DNA of 64,000 nucleotides from Acanthosepion esculentum. Taxonomy: Eukaryota > Mollusca > Cephalopoda > Sepiida > Sepiidae. Shown here piece after piece: positions 1-12,676 of this stretch. The stretch spans positions 35,620,618 to 35,684,617 of the forward strand of contig OZ038492.1 of assembly GCA_964036315.1 (NCBI GenBank), written 5' to 3'. The notes under the pieces were generated by a model that was not told the origin of the DNA, searched no databases, and saw only the letters and a program-made list of their open reading frames with translations. Each line of letters starts with the position of its first letter. Position 1 is the first letter of the stretch. The position numbers and the translations under genes are program-made.

Positions 1-80
1 CTGATCATTACTCTAACTATTCTTTCCTATTACATCAATACTGATCATTACATTAACTGTTCTTTCCTATTACATCAATA

Positions 81-115
81 CTGATCATTACTTTTTCTTC
101 CCAATTACATCCATA
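81..115 (+). repeat. 35-bp monomer variant (CTTTTTCTT form)
   Basis: Here ACTCTAACTGTTCTTTCC is replaced by ACTTTTTCTTCCC, giving a 35-bp unit. Relatives recur at about 5,999, 12,294, 17,709, 19,319, 27,970, 32,326, 34,596, 36,942 and 38,581, usually just before a 41-bp CCGTATTT monomer. The pair therefore travels as a block and is a useful tag for the duplication history of the left part. Confidence 0.85.
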
Positions 116-156
116 CTGATCATTACTCTAACTGTTCTTTCCGTATTTCATCAATA
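116..156 (+). repeat. 41-bp monomer variant (CCGTATTTCATC form)
   Basis: One base is inserted where CCTATTACATC becomes CCGTATTTCATC, making a 41-bp unit and creating a CpG. The form recurs many times in the left two thirds (for example near 1,551, 6,060, 7,470, 12,351, 17,769, 19,370 and 32,377). It is rare in the right-hand higher-order repeat, with one example near 47,846. A related 41-bp form, CCATATTTCATCAATATTT, occurs near 300, 3,311, 6,216, 14,024 and 29,307. Confidence 0.85.
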
Positions 157-1177
157 CTGATCATTACTCTAACTGTTCTTTCCGATTACATCAATATTGA
201 TCATTACTCTAACTGTTCTTTCCTGTTACATCAATACTGATCATTACTCTGTTATTTCCTATTACATCAATACTGATCATTACTCTAACTGTTCTTTCCA
301 TATTTCATCAATATTTATCATTACTCTAACTGTTCTTTCCTATTACATCAATAGTGATCATTACTCTAACTGTTCTTTCATATTACATCAATACTGATCA
401 TTACTCTAACTGTTTTTTCCTATTACATCAATACTGATCATTACTCTAACTGTTCTTTGCGATTACATCAATACTGATCATTACTCTAACTGTTCTTTCC
501 TATTACATCAATACTGATCATTACTCTGTTCTTTCATATTACATCAATACTGATCATTACTCAAGATGTTCATTCCTATTACATCAATACTGATCATTAC
601 GCTAACTGTTCTTTCCTATAACATCAATACTGATCATTACTCTGTTCTTTCCTATTACATCAATACTGATCATTACTCTAACTGTTCTTTCCTATTACAT
701 CTATACTGATCATTACTCTAACTGTTCTTTCCTATTACATCAATACTGATCATTATTCTAACTGTTTTTTCCTATTACATCAATACTGATCATCACTCTA
801 ACTGTTCGGTCCTATTACATCAATACTGATCATTACTCTAACTGTTCTCTCCTATTACATCAATACTGATCATTACTCTAACTGTTCTTTCCTATTATAT
901 CAATACTGATCATTAATCTGTTCTTTCCTATTACATCAATACTGATCATTACTCTAACTGTTCTTTTCTATTACATCAATACTGATCATTACTCTAACTG
1001 TTCTTTCCTATTACATCAATACTGATCATTACTGTAACGGTTCTTTCCTATTACATCAATATTGATCATTACTCAAAGTGTTCTTTCCTATTACATCAAT
1101 ACACATCATTACTCTAAATGTTCTTTCCTATTACATAAATACTGATCATTACTCTGTTCTTTCCTTTTACATCAATA

Positions 1178-1213
1178 CTGATCATTACTCTGTTCTTTCC
1201 TATTACATCAATA
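1178..1213 (+). repeat. Reference copy of the 36-bp short monomer class
   Basis: This copy equals the 40-bp consensus minus four bases, so ACTCTAACTGTTC becomes ACTCTGTTC. The same deletion recurs throughout the window. It was probably formed once or a few times and then spread with larger duplications. Sub-variants include CTGTCC, CTCTTC, CTTTTC and AATCTGTTC forms, all 36 bp. In a typical higher-order unit of the right half, 9 of 47-48 monomers are of this class, always at the same ranks. The deletion removes the TAACTG hexamer. Confidence 0.96.
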
Positions 1214-1682
1214 CTGATCATTACTCTAACTGTTCTTTCCTATTACATCAATACTGATTATTACTCTAACGGTTCTTTCCTATTACATCAATACTGATCA
1301 TTTCACTAACTGTTCTTTCCTATTACATCAATACTGATCATTTCTCTGTTCTTTGCTATTACATCAATACTGATCATTATTCTAAATGTTATTTCCTATT
1401 ACATCAATACCGATCATTACTCTAACTGTTCTTTCCTATTACATCAATACTGGTCATTACTCTAACTGTTCTTTCCAATTACATCAATACTGATCATTAC
1501 TCTGTTCTTCCCTATTACATCAATACTGATCATTACTCTAACTGTTCTTTCCGTATTTCATCAATACTGATCATTACTCTAAGTATTCTTTTCTATTACA
1601 TCAATACTGATCATTACTCTGTTATTTCCTATTACATCAATACTGATCATTACTCTAACTGTTCTTTCCTATTACATCAATA

Positions 1683-1722
1683 CTGATCATTACTCTAACT
1701 GTTCTTTCCTATTACATCAATA
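1683..1722 (+). repeat. Reference copy of the canonical 40-bp monomer
   Basis: This copy matches the consensus exactly, and so does the next one (1,723-1,762). Composition is 17 T, 11 A, 10 C and 2 G, so G+C is 30% and the displayed strand is strongly G-poor. It holds the palindrome TGATCA (a BclI-type site containing GATC), the hexamer TAACTG, and the pyrimidine run TTCTTTCCT. It contains no CpG. TGATCA is present in the great majority of monomers and is the steadiest landmark for phasing the array. Confidence 0.97.
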
Positions 1723-3719
1723 CTGATCATTACTCTAACTGTTCTTTCCTATTACATCAATACTGATCATTACTCTATTATTTCCTATTACATCAATACT
1801 GATCATTACTCTAACTCTTCTTTCCATATTTCATCAATATTTATCATTACACTAACTGTTCTTTCCTATTACATCAGTACTGATCATTACACTGTTCTTT
1901 CCTATTACATCAATACTGATCATTAATCTAACTGTTCTTTCCTATTACATCAATACTGATCATTACTCTACCTGTTCTTTCCTATTACATCAATACTGAT
2001 CATTACTCTAACGGTTTTTTCCTATTACATCTATACTGATCATTACTCTAACTGCTCTTTCCTATTATATCAATACTGATCATCACTCTAACTGTTCTTT
2101 CCTATTACATCAATACTGATCATTACTCTAACTGTTCTTTCCTATTACATCAATTCTGATCATTACACTAACTTTTCTTTCCTATTATCAATACTGATCA
2201 TTACTCTGTTCTTTCCTATTACATCAATACTGATCATTAATCTAACTGTTCTTTTCTATTACATCAATACTGATCCTTACTCTAACTGTTCTTTCCTATT
2301 ACATCAATACTGATCATTACTCTAACGGTTCTTTCCTATTACATCAATACTGATCATTATTCTAACTGTTCTTTCCTGTTTCATCAATACTGATCATTAC
2401 TCTTACCTTTCCTATTACATCAATACTGATCATTACTCTAACTGTACTTTCCGTATTTCATCAATACTGATCATTACTCTAAGTGTTCTTTCCTATTACA
2501 TCAATACTCATCATTACTCTAACTGTTCTTTCTTATTACATCAATACTGATCATTACTCTGTTCTTTCCTATTACATCAATACTGATCATTATTCTGTTC
2601 TTTCCTATTACATCAATAGTGATCATTACTCTAACTGTTCTTTCCTATTACATCAATACTGATCATTACTCAAATTGTTCATGCCTATTACATCAATACT
2701 GATCATTACTCTAACTGTTCTTTCCTATTACATCAATACTGATCATTACTCTAACTCTTCTTTCCTATTACATCAATACTGATCATTACACTAAATGTTA
2801 TTTCCTATTACATCAACATTGATCATTATTCTAACTGTTCTTTACTATTACATCAATACTGATCATTACTCTAAATGTTCTTTCCTATTACATCAATACT
2901 GATCATTACTCTAACTGATCTTTCCTATTACATCAATACCGATCATTACTCTGTTCATTGCTATTACATCAATACTGATCATTATTCCAAATGTTCTTTC
3001 CTATTACATCAATACCGATCATTACTCTAACTGTTCTTTCCTATTACACAAATACTGAGCATTAATCTAACTGTTCTTTCCTATTACATCATTACTGATC
3101 ATTACTCTAACTGTTCTTTCCTATTACATCAATACTGATTATTACTCTGTTCTTTCCTATTACATCAATACTGATGATTACTCTAACTGTTCTTTCCAAT
3201 TACATCAATACTGATCCTTACCCTAACTGTTATTTCCTATTACATCAATACTGATCATTACTCTGTTATTTCTTATTACATCAATACTGATCATTACTCT
3301 AACTGTTCTTTCAATATTTCATCAATATTTATCATTACTCTAACTGTTCTTTCCTATTACATCAATACTGATCATTACTCTAAATGTTCTTTCCTATTAC
3401 ATCAATACTGATCATTACTCCAACTGTTCTTTCCTATTTCATCAATACTGATCATTACTCTTACTGTCCTTTCCTATTACATTAATAGTGATCATTACTC
3501 TAACTGTTCTTTCCTATTACCGCAATACTGATCATTACTCTAACTGTTCTTTCCTATTACATCAATACTGATCATTACTCTAACTGTTCTTTCCTATTAC
3601 ATCAATACTGATCATTAATCTGTTCTTTCCTGTTACATCAATACTGATCATTATTCTAACTGTTCATTCCTATCATATCAATACTGATCATTACTCTAAC
3701 TGTTCTTTCCTATTGAATC

Positions 3720-3735
3720 AATAATGATCATTATT
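3720..3735. repeat. Perfect 16-bp palindrome AATAATGATCATTATT
   Basis: A substitution turning ATACTGATCATTACT into ATAATGATCATTATT extends the TGATCA palindrome of the monomer to a perfect 16-bp inverted repeat with no loop. The same palindrome occurs at 10,748-10,763, 14,868-14,883, 17,428-17,443 and 26,585-26,600, mostly beside the ATTGAATC monomer. It may form a small cruciform or bind a dimeric protein, but no function is shown. Confidence 0.9.
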
Positions 3736-6700
3736 CTGTTCTTTCCTATTACATCAATACTGATCATTACTCTAACTGTTCTTTCCTATTACATCAATAC
3801 TGACCATTACTCTAACTGTTCTTTCCTATTATATCAATACTGATCATTACTCTAACTGTTCTTTCCTATTACATCAATACTGATCATTACACTAACTGTT
3901 CTTTCCTATTACATCAATACTGATCATTACTCTAACTGTTCTTTCCTATTATATCATTACTGATCATTACACTAACTGTTCTTTCCTATTACATCAATAC
4001 TGATCATTACTCTAACTGTTCTTTCCTATTATATCATTACTGATCATTACACTAACTGTTCTTTCCTATTACATCAATACTGATCATTACTCTGTCCTTT
4101 CCTATTACATCAATACTGATCATTACTCTAACTGTTCTTTCCTATTACATCAATACTGATCATTACTCTGTTCTTTCCTATTACATCAATACTGATCATT
4201 ACTCTAACTGTTCTTTCCTATTACATCAATACTGATCATTACTCTAACTGTTCTTTCCTATTACATCAATACTGATCATTACACTAAGTGTTCTTTCCTA
4301 TTACATCAATACTGGTCATTACTCTAACTGTTCTTTCCTATTACATCAATACTGATCATTACACTAAATGTTATTTCCTATTACATCAATATTGATCATT
4401 ATTCTAACTGTTCTTTACTATTACATCAATACTGATCATTACTCTAACTGTTCTTTCCTATTACATCAATACTGATCATTACTCTAACTGATCTTTCCTA
4501 TTACATCAATACCGATCATTACTCTGTTCATTGCTATTACATCAATACTGATCATTCTTCCAAATGTTCTTTCCTATTACATCAATACCGATCATTACTC
4601 TAACTGTTCTTTCCTATTACATAAATACTGAGCATTAATCTAACTGTTCTTTCCTATTACATCATTACTGATCATTATTCTAACTGTTCTTTCCTATTAC
4701 ATCAATACTGATCATTACTCTGTTCTTTCCTATTACATCAATACTGATCATTACTCTAACTGTTCTTTCCAATTACATCAATACTGATCATTACTCTAAC
4801 TGTTCTTTCCTATTACATCAATACTGATCATTACTCTGTTCTTTCCTATTACATCAATATTGATCATTACTCTAACTGTTCTTTCCTATTACATCAATAC
4901 TGATCATTACTCTAACTGTTCTTTCCTATTACATCAGTACTGATCATTACTCTAACTGTTCTTTCCTATTACATCAATACTGATCATTACTCTGTTCTTT
5001 CCTATTACATCAATACTGATCATTACTCAAACTGTTCATTCCTATTACATCAATACTGATCATTACTCTAACTGTTCTTTCCTATTACATCAATACTGAT
5101 CATTACCCTGTTCTTTCCTATTACATCAATACTGATCATTACTCTAAATGTTCTTTCCTATTACATCAATACTGATCATTACTCTAACTGTTCTTTCCTA
5201 TTACATCAATACTGATCATTACTCTAATTGTTCTTTCCTATTACATCAATACTGATCATTACTCTAAATGTTCTTTCCTATTACATCATTATTGATCATT
5301 AATCTAACTGTTCTTTCCTATTACATCAATACTGATCATTACTCTAACTGTTCTTTCCTATTGTATCAATACTGATCATTACTCTGTTCTTTCCTATTAC
5401 ATATATACTGATCATTACTCTAACTGTTCTTTTCTATTACATCAATACTGATCATTACTCTAACTGTTTATTCCTATTACATAAATACTGATCATTACAC
5501 TAACAATTCTTTCCTATTACATCAATACTGACCATTACTCTAACTGTTCTTTCCTATTTCATCAATACTGATCATTACTTTTTTCTTTCCTATTACATCA
5601 ATACTGATCATTACTCTAACTGTTCTTTGCTATTACATCAATACTGATCATTACTCTGTTCTTTGCTATTACAACAATACTGATCATTATTCTAAATGTT
5701 CTTTCCTATTACATCAATACCGATCATTACTCTAACTGTTCTTTCCTATTACATAAATACTGATAATTACTCTAACTGTTCTTTCCTATTACATCATTAC
5801 TGATCATTACTCTAACTGTTCTTTCCTATTACACCAATACTGATCATTACTCTAACTGTTCTTTCCTATTACATCAATACTGATCATAACTCTTACTGTT
5901 TTTTCCTATTGCATAAATACTGATCATTACTCTAACTATTCTTTCCTATTACATCAATAATGATCATTACATTAACTGTTCTTTCCTATTACATCAATAC
6001 TGATCATTACTTTTTCTTCCCAATTACATCAATACTGATCATTACTCTAACTGTTCTTTCCGTATTTCATCAATACTGATCATTACTCTAACTGTTCTTT
6101 CCGATTACATCAATATTGATCATTACTCTAACTGTTCTTTCCTGTTACATCAATACTGATCATTACTCTGTTATTTCCTATTACATCAATACTGATCATT
6201 ACTCTAAGTGTTCTTTCCATATTTCATCAATATTTATCATTACTCTAACTGTTCTTTCCTATTACATCAATAGTGATCATTACTCTAACTGTTCTTTCAT
6301 ATTACATCAATACTGATCATTACTCTAACTGTTTTTTCCTATTACATCAATACTGATCATTACTCTAACTGTTCTTTGCGATTACATCAATACTGATCAT
6401 TACTCTAACTTTTCTTTCCTATTACATCAATACTGATCATTACTCTGTTCTTTCATATTACATCAATACTGATCATTACTCAAGATGTTCATTCCTATTA
6501 CATCAATACTGATCATTACGCTAACTGTTCTTTCCTATAACATCAATACTGATCATTACTCTGTTCTTTCCTATTACATCAATACTGATCATTACTCTAA
6601 CTGTTCTTTCCTATTACATCTATACTGATCATTACTCTAACTGTTCTTTCCTATTACATCAATACTGATCATTACTCTAACTGTTTTTTGCTATTACATC

Positions 6701-7444
6701 AATACTGATCATCACTCTAACTGTTCGGTCCTATTACATCAATACTGATCATTACTCTAACTGTTCTCTCCTATTACATCAATACTGATCATTACTCTAA
6801 CTGTTCTTTCCTATTATATCAATACTGATCATTAATCTGTTCTTTCCTATTACATCAATACTGATCATTACTCTAACTGTTCTTTTCTATTACATCAATA
6901 CTGATCATTACTCTAACTGTTCTTTCCTATTACATCAATACTGATCATTACTGTAACGGTTCTTTCCTATTACATCAATATTGATCATTACTCAAAGTGT
7001 TCTTTCCTATTACATCAATACACATCATTACTCTAAATGTTCTTTCCTATTACATAAATACTGATCATTACTCTGTTCTTTCCTTTTACATCAATACTGA
7101 TCATTACTCTGTTCTTTCCTATTACATCAATACTGATCATTACTCTAACTGTTCTTTCCTATTACATCAATACTGATTATTACTCTAACGGTTCTTTCCT
7201 ATTACATCAATACTGATCATTTCACTAACTGTTCTTTCCTATTACATCAATACTGATCATTTCTCTGTTCTTTGCTATTACATCAATACTGATCATTATT
7301 CTAAATGTTATTTCCTATTACATCAATACCGATCATTACTCTAACTGTTCTTTCCTATTACATCAATACTGGTCATTACTCTAACTGTTCTTTCCAATTA
7401 CATCAATACTGATCATTACTCTGTTCTTCCCTATTACATCAATA

Positions 7445-7601
7445 CTGATCATTACTCTAACTGTTCTTTCCGTATTTCATCAATACTGATCATTACTCTA
7501 AGTATTCTTTCCTATTACATCAATACTGATCATTACTCTGTTATTTCCTATTACATCAATACTGATCATTACTCTAACTGTTCTTTCCTATTACATCAAT
7601 A
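7445..7601 (+). repeat. 157-bp tandem duplication, copy 1
   Basis: Four monomers (41 + 40 + 36 + 40 bp) in the order CCGTATTTC, CTAAGTATTC, CTGTTATTTCC and canonical. The block is repeated directly downstream at 7,602-7,758. The equivalent place in the first 5.9-kb copy (from about 1,526) has the block only once, so this duplication happened after the large duplication. Confidence 0.85.
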
Positions 7602-7758
7602 CTGATCATTACTCTAACTGTTCTTTCCGTATTTCATCAATACTGATCATTACTCTAAGTATTCTTTCCTATTACATCAATACTGATCATTACTCTGTTA
7701 TTTCCTATTACATCAATACTGATCATTACTCTAACTGTTCTTTCCTATTACATCAATA
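7602..7758 (+). repeat. 157-bp tandem duplication, copy 2
   Basis: Second copy of the four-monomer block of 7,445-7,601. Both copies keep the uncommon CTAAGTATTC variant. The net gain against the first 5.9-kb copy is 117 bp, so one canonical monomer was lost at the same time or later. Confidence 0.85.
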
Positions 7759-9403
7759 CTGATCATTACTCTAACTGTTCTTTCCTATTACATCAATACT
7801 GATCATTACTCTATTATTTCCTATTACATCAATACTGATCATTACTCTAACTCTTCTTTCCATATTTCATCAATATTTATCATTACACTAACTGTTCTTT
7901 CCTATTACATCAGTACTGATCATTACTCTGTTCTTTCCTATTACATCAATACTGATCATTAATCTAACTGTTCTTTCCTATTACATCAATACTGATCATT
8001 ACTCTACCTGTTCTTTCCTATTACATCAATACTGATCATTACTCTAACGGTTTTTTCCTATTACATCTATACTGATCATTACTCTAACTGCTCTTTCCTA
8101 TTATATCAATACTGATCATCACTCTAACTGTTCTTTCCTATTACATCAATACTGATCATTACTCTAACTGTTCTTTCCTATTACATCAATTCTGATCATT
8201 ACACTAACTGTTCTTTCCTATTATCAATACTGATCATTACTCTGTTCTTTCCTATTACATCAATACTGATCATTAATCTAACTGTTCTTTTCTATTACAT
8301 CAATACTGATCCTTACTCTAACTGTTCTTTCCTATTACATCAATACTGATCATTACTCTAACGGTTCTTTCCTATTACATCAATACTGATCATTATTCTA
8401 ACTGTTCTTTCCTGTTTCATCAATACTGATCATTACTCTTACCTTTCCTATTACATCAATACTGATCATTACTCTAACTGTTCTTTCCGTATTTCATCAA
8501 TACTGATCATTACTCTAAGTGTTCTTTCCTATTACATCAATACGCATCATTACTCTAACTGTTCTTTCTTATTACATACTGATCATTATTCTGTTCTTTC
8601 CTATTACATCAATAGTGATCATTACTCTAACTGTTCTTTCCTATTACATCAATACTGATCATTACTCAAATTGTTCATGCCTATTACATCAATACTGATC
8701 ATTACTCTAACTGTTCTTTCCTATTACATCAATACTGATCATTACTCTAACTCTTCTTTCCTATTACATCAATATTGATTATTACTCTAACAGTTCTTTC
8801 CTATTACATCAATACTGATCATTACACTAAATGTTATTTCCTATTACATCAACATTGATCATTATTCTAACTGTTCTTTACTATTACATCAATACTGATC
8901 ATTACACTAAATGTTCTTTCCTATTACATCAATACTGATCATTACTCTAACTGATCTTTCCTATTACATCAATACCGATCATTACTCTGTTCATTGCTAT
9001 TACATCAATACTGATCATTATTCCAAATGTTCTTTCCTATTACATCAATACCGATCATTACTCTAACTGTTCTTTCCTATTACACAAATACTGAGCATTA
9101 ATCTAACTGTTCTTTCCTATTACATCATTACTGATCATTACTCTAACTGTTCTTTCCTATTACATCAATACTGATCATTACTCTGTTCTTTCCTATTACA
9201 TCAATACTGATGATTACTCTAACTGTTCTTTCCAATTACATCAATACTGATCCTTACCCTAACTGTTATTTCCTATTACATCAATACTGATCATTACTCT
9301 GTTATTTCTTATTACATCAATACTGATCATTACTCTAACTGTTCTTTCAATATTTCATCAATATTTATCATTACTCTAACTGTTCTTTCCTATTACATCA
9401 ATA

Positions 9404-9999
9404 CTGATCATTACTCTAAATGTTCTTTCCTATTACATCAATACTGATCATTACTCCAACTGTTCTTTCCTATTTCATCAATACTGATCATTACTCTTAC
9501 TGTCCTTTCCTATTACATTAATAGTGATCATTACTCTAACTGTTCTTTCCTATTACCGCAATACTGATCATTACTCTAACTGTTCTTTCCTATTACATCA
9601 ATACTGATCATTACTCTAACTGTTCTTTCCTATTACATCAATACTGATCATTACTCTGTCCTTTCCTTTTACATCAATACTGATCATTACTCTAACTGTT
9701 CTTTCCTATTACATCAATACTGATCATTACTCAAAATGTTCATGCCTATTACATCAATACTGATCATTACTCTAACTGTTCTTTCCTATTACATCAATAC
9801 TGATCATTACTCTAACAGTTCTTTTCTATTACATCAATACTGATCATTACTCTAACTCTTCTTTCCTATTACATCAATACTGATCATTACTCTAATTGTT
9901 CTTTCCTATTACATCAATACTTATCATTATTCTAAATGTTTTTTCCTATTACATCAATACTGATCATTACTCTAACTGTTCTTTCCTATTACATCAATA
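9404..9999 (+). repeat. 596-bp (15-monomer) tandem duplication, copy 1
   Basis: Fifteen monomers, fourteen of 40 bp and one of 36 bp (14 x 40 + 36 = 596). The order begins CTAAATG, CCAACTG with TATTTC, CTTACTGTCC with ATTAATAGTG, and ACCGCAATAC. It ends with AACAGTTC, AACTCTTC, ACTTATC and AAATGTTTTTT variants. The same fifteen follow immediately at 10,000-10,595. Confidence 0.92.
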
Positions 10000-10595
10000 C
10001 TGATCATTACTCTAAATGTTCTTTCCTATTACATCAATACTGATCATTACTCCAACTGTTCTTTCCTATTTCATCAATACTGATCATTACTCTTACTGTC
10101 CTTTCCTATTACATTAATAGTGATCATTACTCTAACTGTTCTTTCCTATTACCGCAATACTGATCATTACTCTAACTGTTCTTTCCTATTACATCAATAC
10201 TGATCATTACTCTAACTGTTCTTTCCTATTACATCAATACTGATCATTACTCTGTCCTTTCCTTTTACATCAATACTGATCATTACTCTAACTGTTCTTT
10301 CCTATTACATCAATACTGATCATTACTCAAAATGTTCATGCCTATTACATCAATACTGATCATTACTCTAACTGTTCTTTCCTATTACATCAATACTGAT
10401 CATTACTCTAACAGTTCTTTTCTATTACATCAATACTGATCATTACTCTAACTCTTCTTTCCTATTACATCAATACTGATCATTACTCTAATTGTTCTTT
10501 CCTATTACATCAATACTTATCATTATTCTAAATGTTTTTTCCTATTACATCAATACTGATCATTACTCTAACTGTTCTTTCCTATTACATCAATA
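10000..10595 (+). repeat. 596-bp (15-monomer) tandem duplication, copy 2
   Basis: Repeats the fifteen monomers of 9,404-9,999 in identical order. I saw no clear sequence difference while reading, so it looks recent. The related block after 14,091 contains extra CAAATTG and CTGTAACTG monomers and is present once, so this pair arose in the 5,920-12,010 lineage only. Confidence 0.9.
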
Positions 10596-12010
10596 CTGAT
10601 CATTACTCTAACTGTTCTTTCCTATTACATCAATACTGATCATTAATCTGTTCTTTCCTGTTACATCAATACTGATCATTATTCTAACTGTTCATTCCTA
10701 TCATATCAATACTGATCATTACTCTAACTGTTCTTTCCTATTGAATCAATAATGATCATTATTCTGTTCTTTCCTATTACATAAATACTGATCATTACTC
10801 TAACTGTTCTTTCCTATTACATCAATACTGACCATTACTCTAACTGTTCTTTCCTATTATATCAATACTGATCATTACTCTAACTGTTCTTTCCTATTAC
10901 ATCAATACTGATCATTACACTAACTGTTCTTTCCTATTACATCAATACTGATCATTACTCTAACTGTTCTTTCCTATTATATCATTACTGATCATTACAC
11001 TAACTGTTCTTTCCTATTACATCAATACTGATCATTACTCTAACTGTTCTTTCCTATTATATCATTACTGATCATTACACTAACTGTTCTTTCCTATTAC
11101 ATCAATACTGATCATTACTCTGTCCTTTCCTATTACATCAATACTGATCATTACTCTAACTGTTCTTTCCTATTACATCAATACTGATCATTACTCTGTT
11201 CTTTCCTATTACATCAATACTGATCATTACTTTAACTGTTCTTTCCTATTACATCAATACTGATCATTACTCTAACTGTTCTTTCCTATTACATCAATAC
11301 TGATCATTACTCTAAGTGTTCTTTCCTATTACATCAATACTGGTCATTACTCTAACTGTTCTTTCCTATTACATCAATACTGATCATTACACTAAATGTT
11401 ATTTCCTATTACATCAATATTGATCATTATTCTAACTGTTCTTTACTATTACATCAATACTGATCATTACTCTAACTGTTCTTTCCTATTACATCAATAC
11501 TGATCATTACTCTAACTGATCTTTCCTATTACATCAATACCGATCATTACTCTGTTCATTGCTATTACATCAATACTGATCATTCTTCCAAATGTTCTTT
11601 CCTATTACATCAATACCGATCATTAATCTAACTGTTCTTTCCTATTACATAAATACTGAGCATTAATCTAACTGTTCTTTCCTATTACATCATTACTGAT
11701 CATTACTCTAACTGTTCTTTCCTATTACATCAATACTGATCATTACTCTGTTCTTTCCTATTACATCAATACTGATCATTACTCTAACTGTTCTTTCCAA
11801 TTACATCAATACTGATCATTACTCTAACTGTTCTTTCCTATTACATCAATACTGATCATTATTCTGTTCTTTCCTATTACATCAATATTGATCATTACTC
11901 TAACTGTTCTTTCCTATTACATCAATACTGATCATTACTCTAACTGTTCTTTCCTATTACATCAGTACTGATCATTACTCTAACTGTTCTTTCCTATTAC
12001 ATCAATACTG

Positions 12011-12676
12011 ATCATTATTCTAAGTGTTCTTTCCTATTACATCAATACTGATCATTACTTTAACTGTTCGTTCCTATTACATCATTACTGATCATTACTC
12101 TAACTGTTCTTATCTATTATATCAATACTGATCATTACACTGTTCTTTCCTATTACATCAATACTGATCATTAGTCTAACTGTTTTTTCCTATTACATCA
12201 ATACTGATCATTACTCTAACTGTTCTTTCCTATTACATAAATACTGATCATTACTCTAACTGTTCTTTCCTATTACATCAATACTGATCATTACTTTTTC
12301 GTTCCTATTACATCAATACTGATCATTACTCTAACTGTTCTTTCCGTATTTTATCAATACTGATCATTACTCTAAGGGTTCTTTCCTATTACATCAATAC
12401 TCATCATTACTCTAACTGTTCTTTCTTATTACATCAATACTGATCATTACTCTGTTCTTTCCTATTACATCAATACTGATCATTACTCTGTTCTTTCCTA
12501 TTAGATCAATACTGATCATTACTCTAACTGTTCTTTCCTATTACATCAATACTGATTATTACTCTAACGGTTCTTTCCTATTACATCAATACTGATCATT
12601 ATTCTAACTGTTCTTTCCTATTTCATCAATACTTATCATTTCTCTTTTCTTTCCTATTACATCAATACTGATCATT
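12011..12676 (+). repeat. Array segment with CTTTAACTGTTCG tags, joining two large duplications
   Basis: This stretch runs through ATTCTAAGTG, CTTTAACTGTTCG, TTCTTATCTATTATATC, ATTAGTCTAAC and the 35-bp CTTTTTC monomer. The same order recurs near 17,439-17,800 and 19,040-19,400. It joins the end of the second 5.9-kb copy to the start of the next segmental duplication. Nothing but satellite monomers is present. Confidence 0.8.

Larger units (their letters stand above)
1..5919 (+). repeat. First copy of a ~5.9-kb segmental duplication
   Basis: The opening series of variants reappears in the same order 5,919 bp downstream: CTAACTATTC, the ATTAACTG monomer, the 35-bp CTTTTTCTT monomer, CCGTATTTC, CCGATTAC, and GTTATTTCC. 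The short translatable stretch at 197-397 is matched almost exactly at 6,116-6,316. Collinearity holds with indels to about 4,990. The remainder, to 5,919, follows a different order of monomers from the second copy. The left edge is the window edge, so the true start of this copy may lie outside. Confidence 0.88.
5920..12010 (+). repeat. Second copy of the ~5.9-kb segmental duplication, with insertions
   Basis: It is collinear with 1-4,990. The offset is 5,919 at first, 6,036 after a 117-bp net insertion near 7,600, 5,996 briefly after a 40-bp loss near 8,575, 6,036 again, and about 7,028 after roughly 1 kb of extra monomers around 9,640-10,640. Shared tags include the ACCGATC/GTTCATTGC pair (2,936 and 8,972) and ACATCAGTACTG (4,931 and 11,959). 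All length changes fit gain or loss of whole monomers apart from one or two single bases, as expected from in-register unequal exchange. Confidence 0.85.

Noticed and set aside
197..397. 66-codon open frame on the + strand, with a near-copy at 6,116-6,316
   Set aside because: It is a translation of satellite monomers. A 40-bp unit shifts frame by one each time, and the consensus has TGA in one of the three frames, so open stretches end after a few monomers unless length variants reset the frame. There is no gene context, and the copy at 6,116 exists because the DNA block is duplicated.
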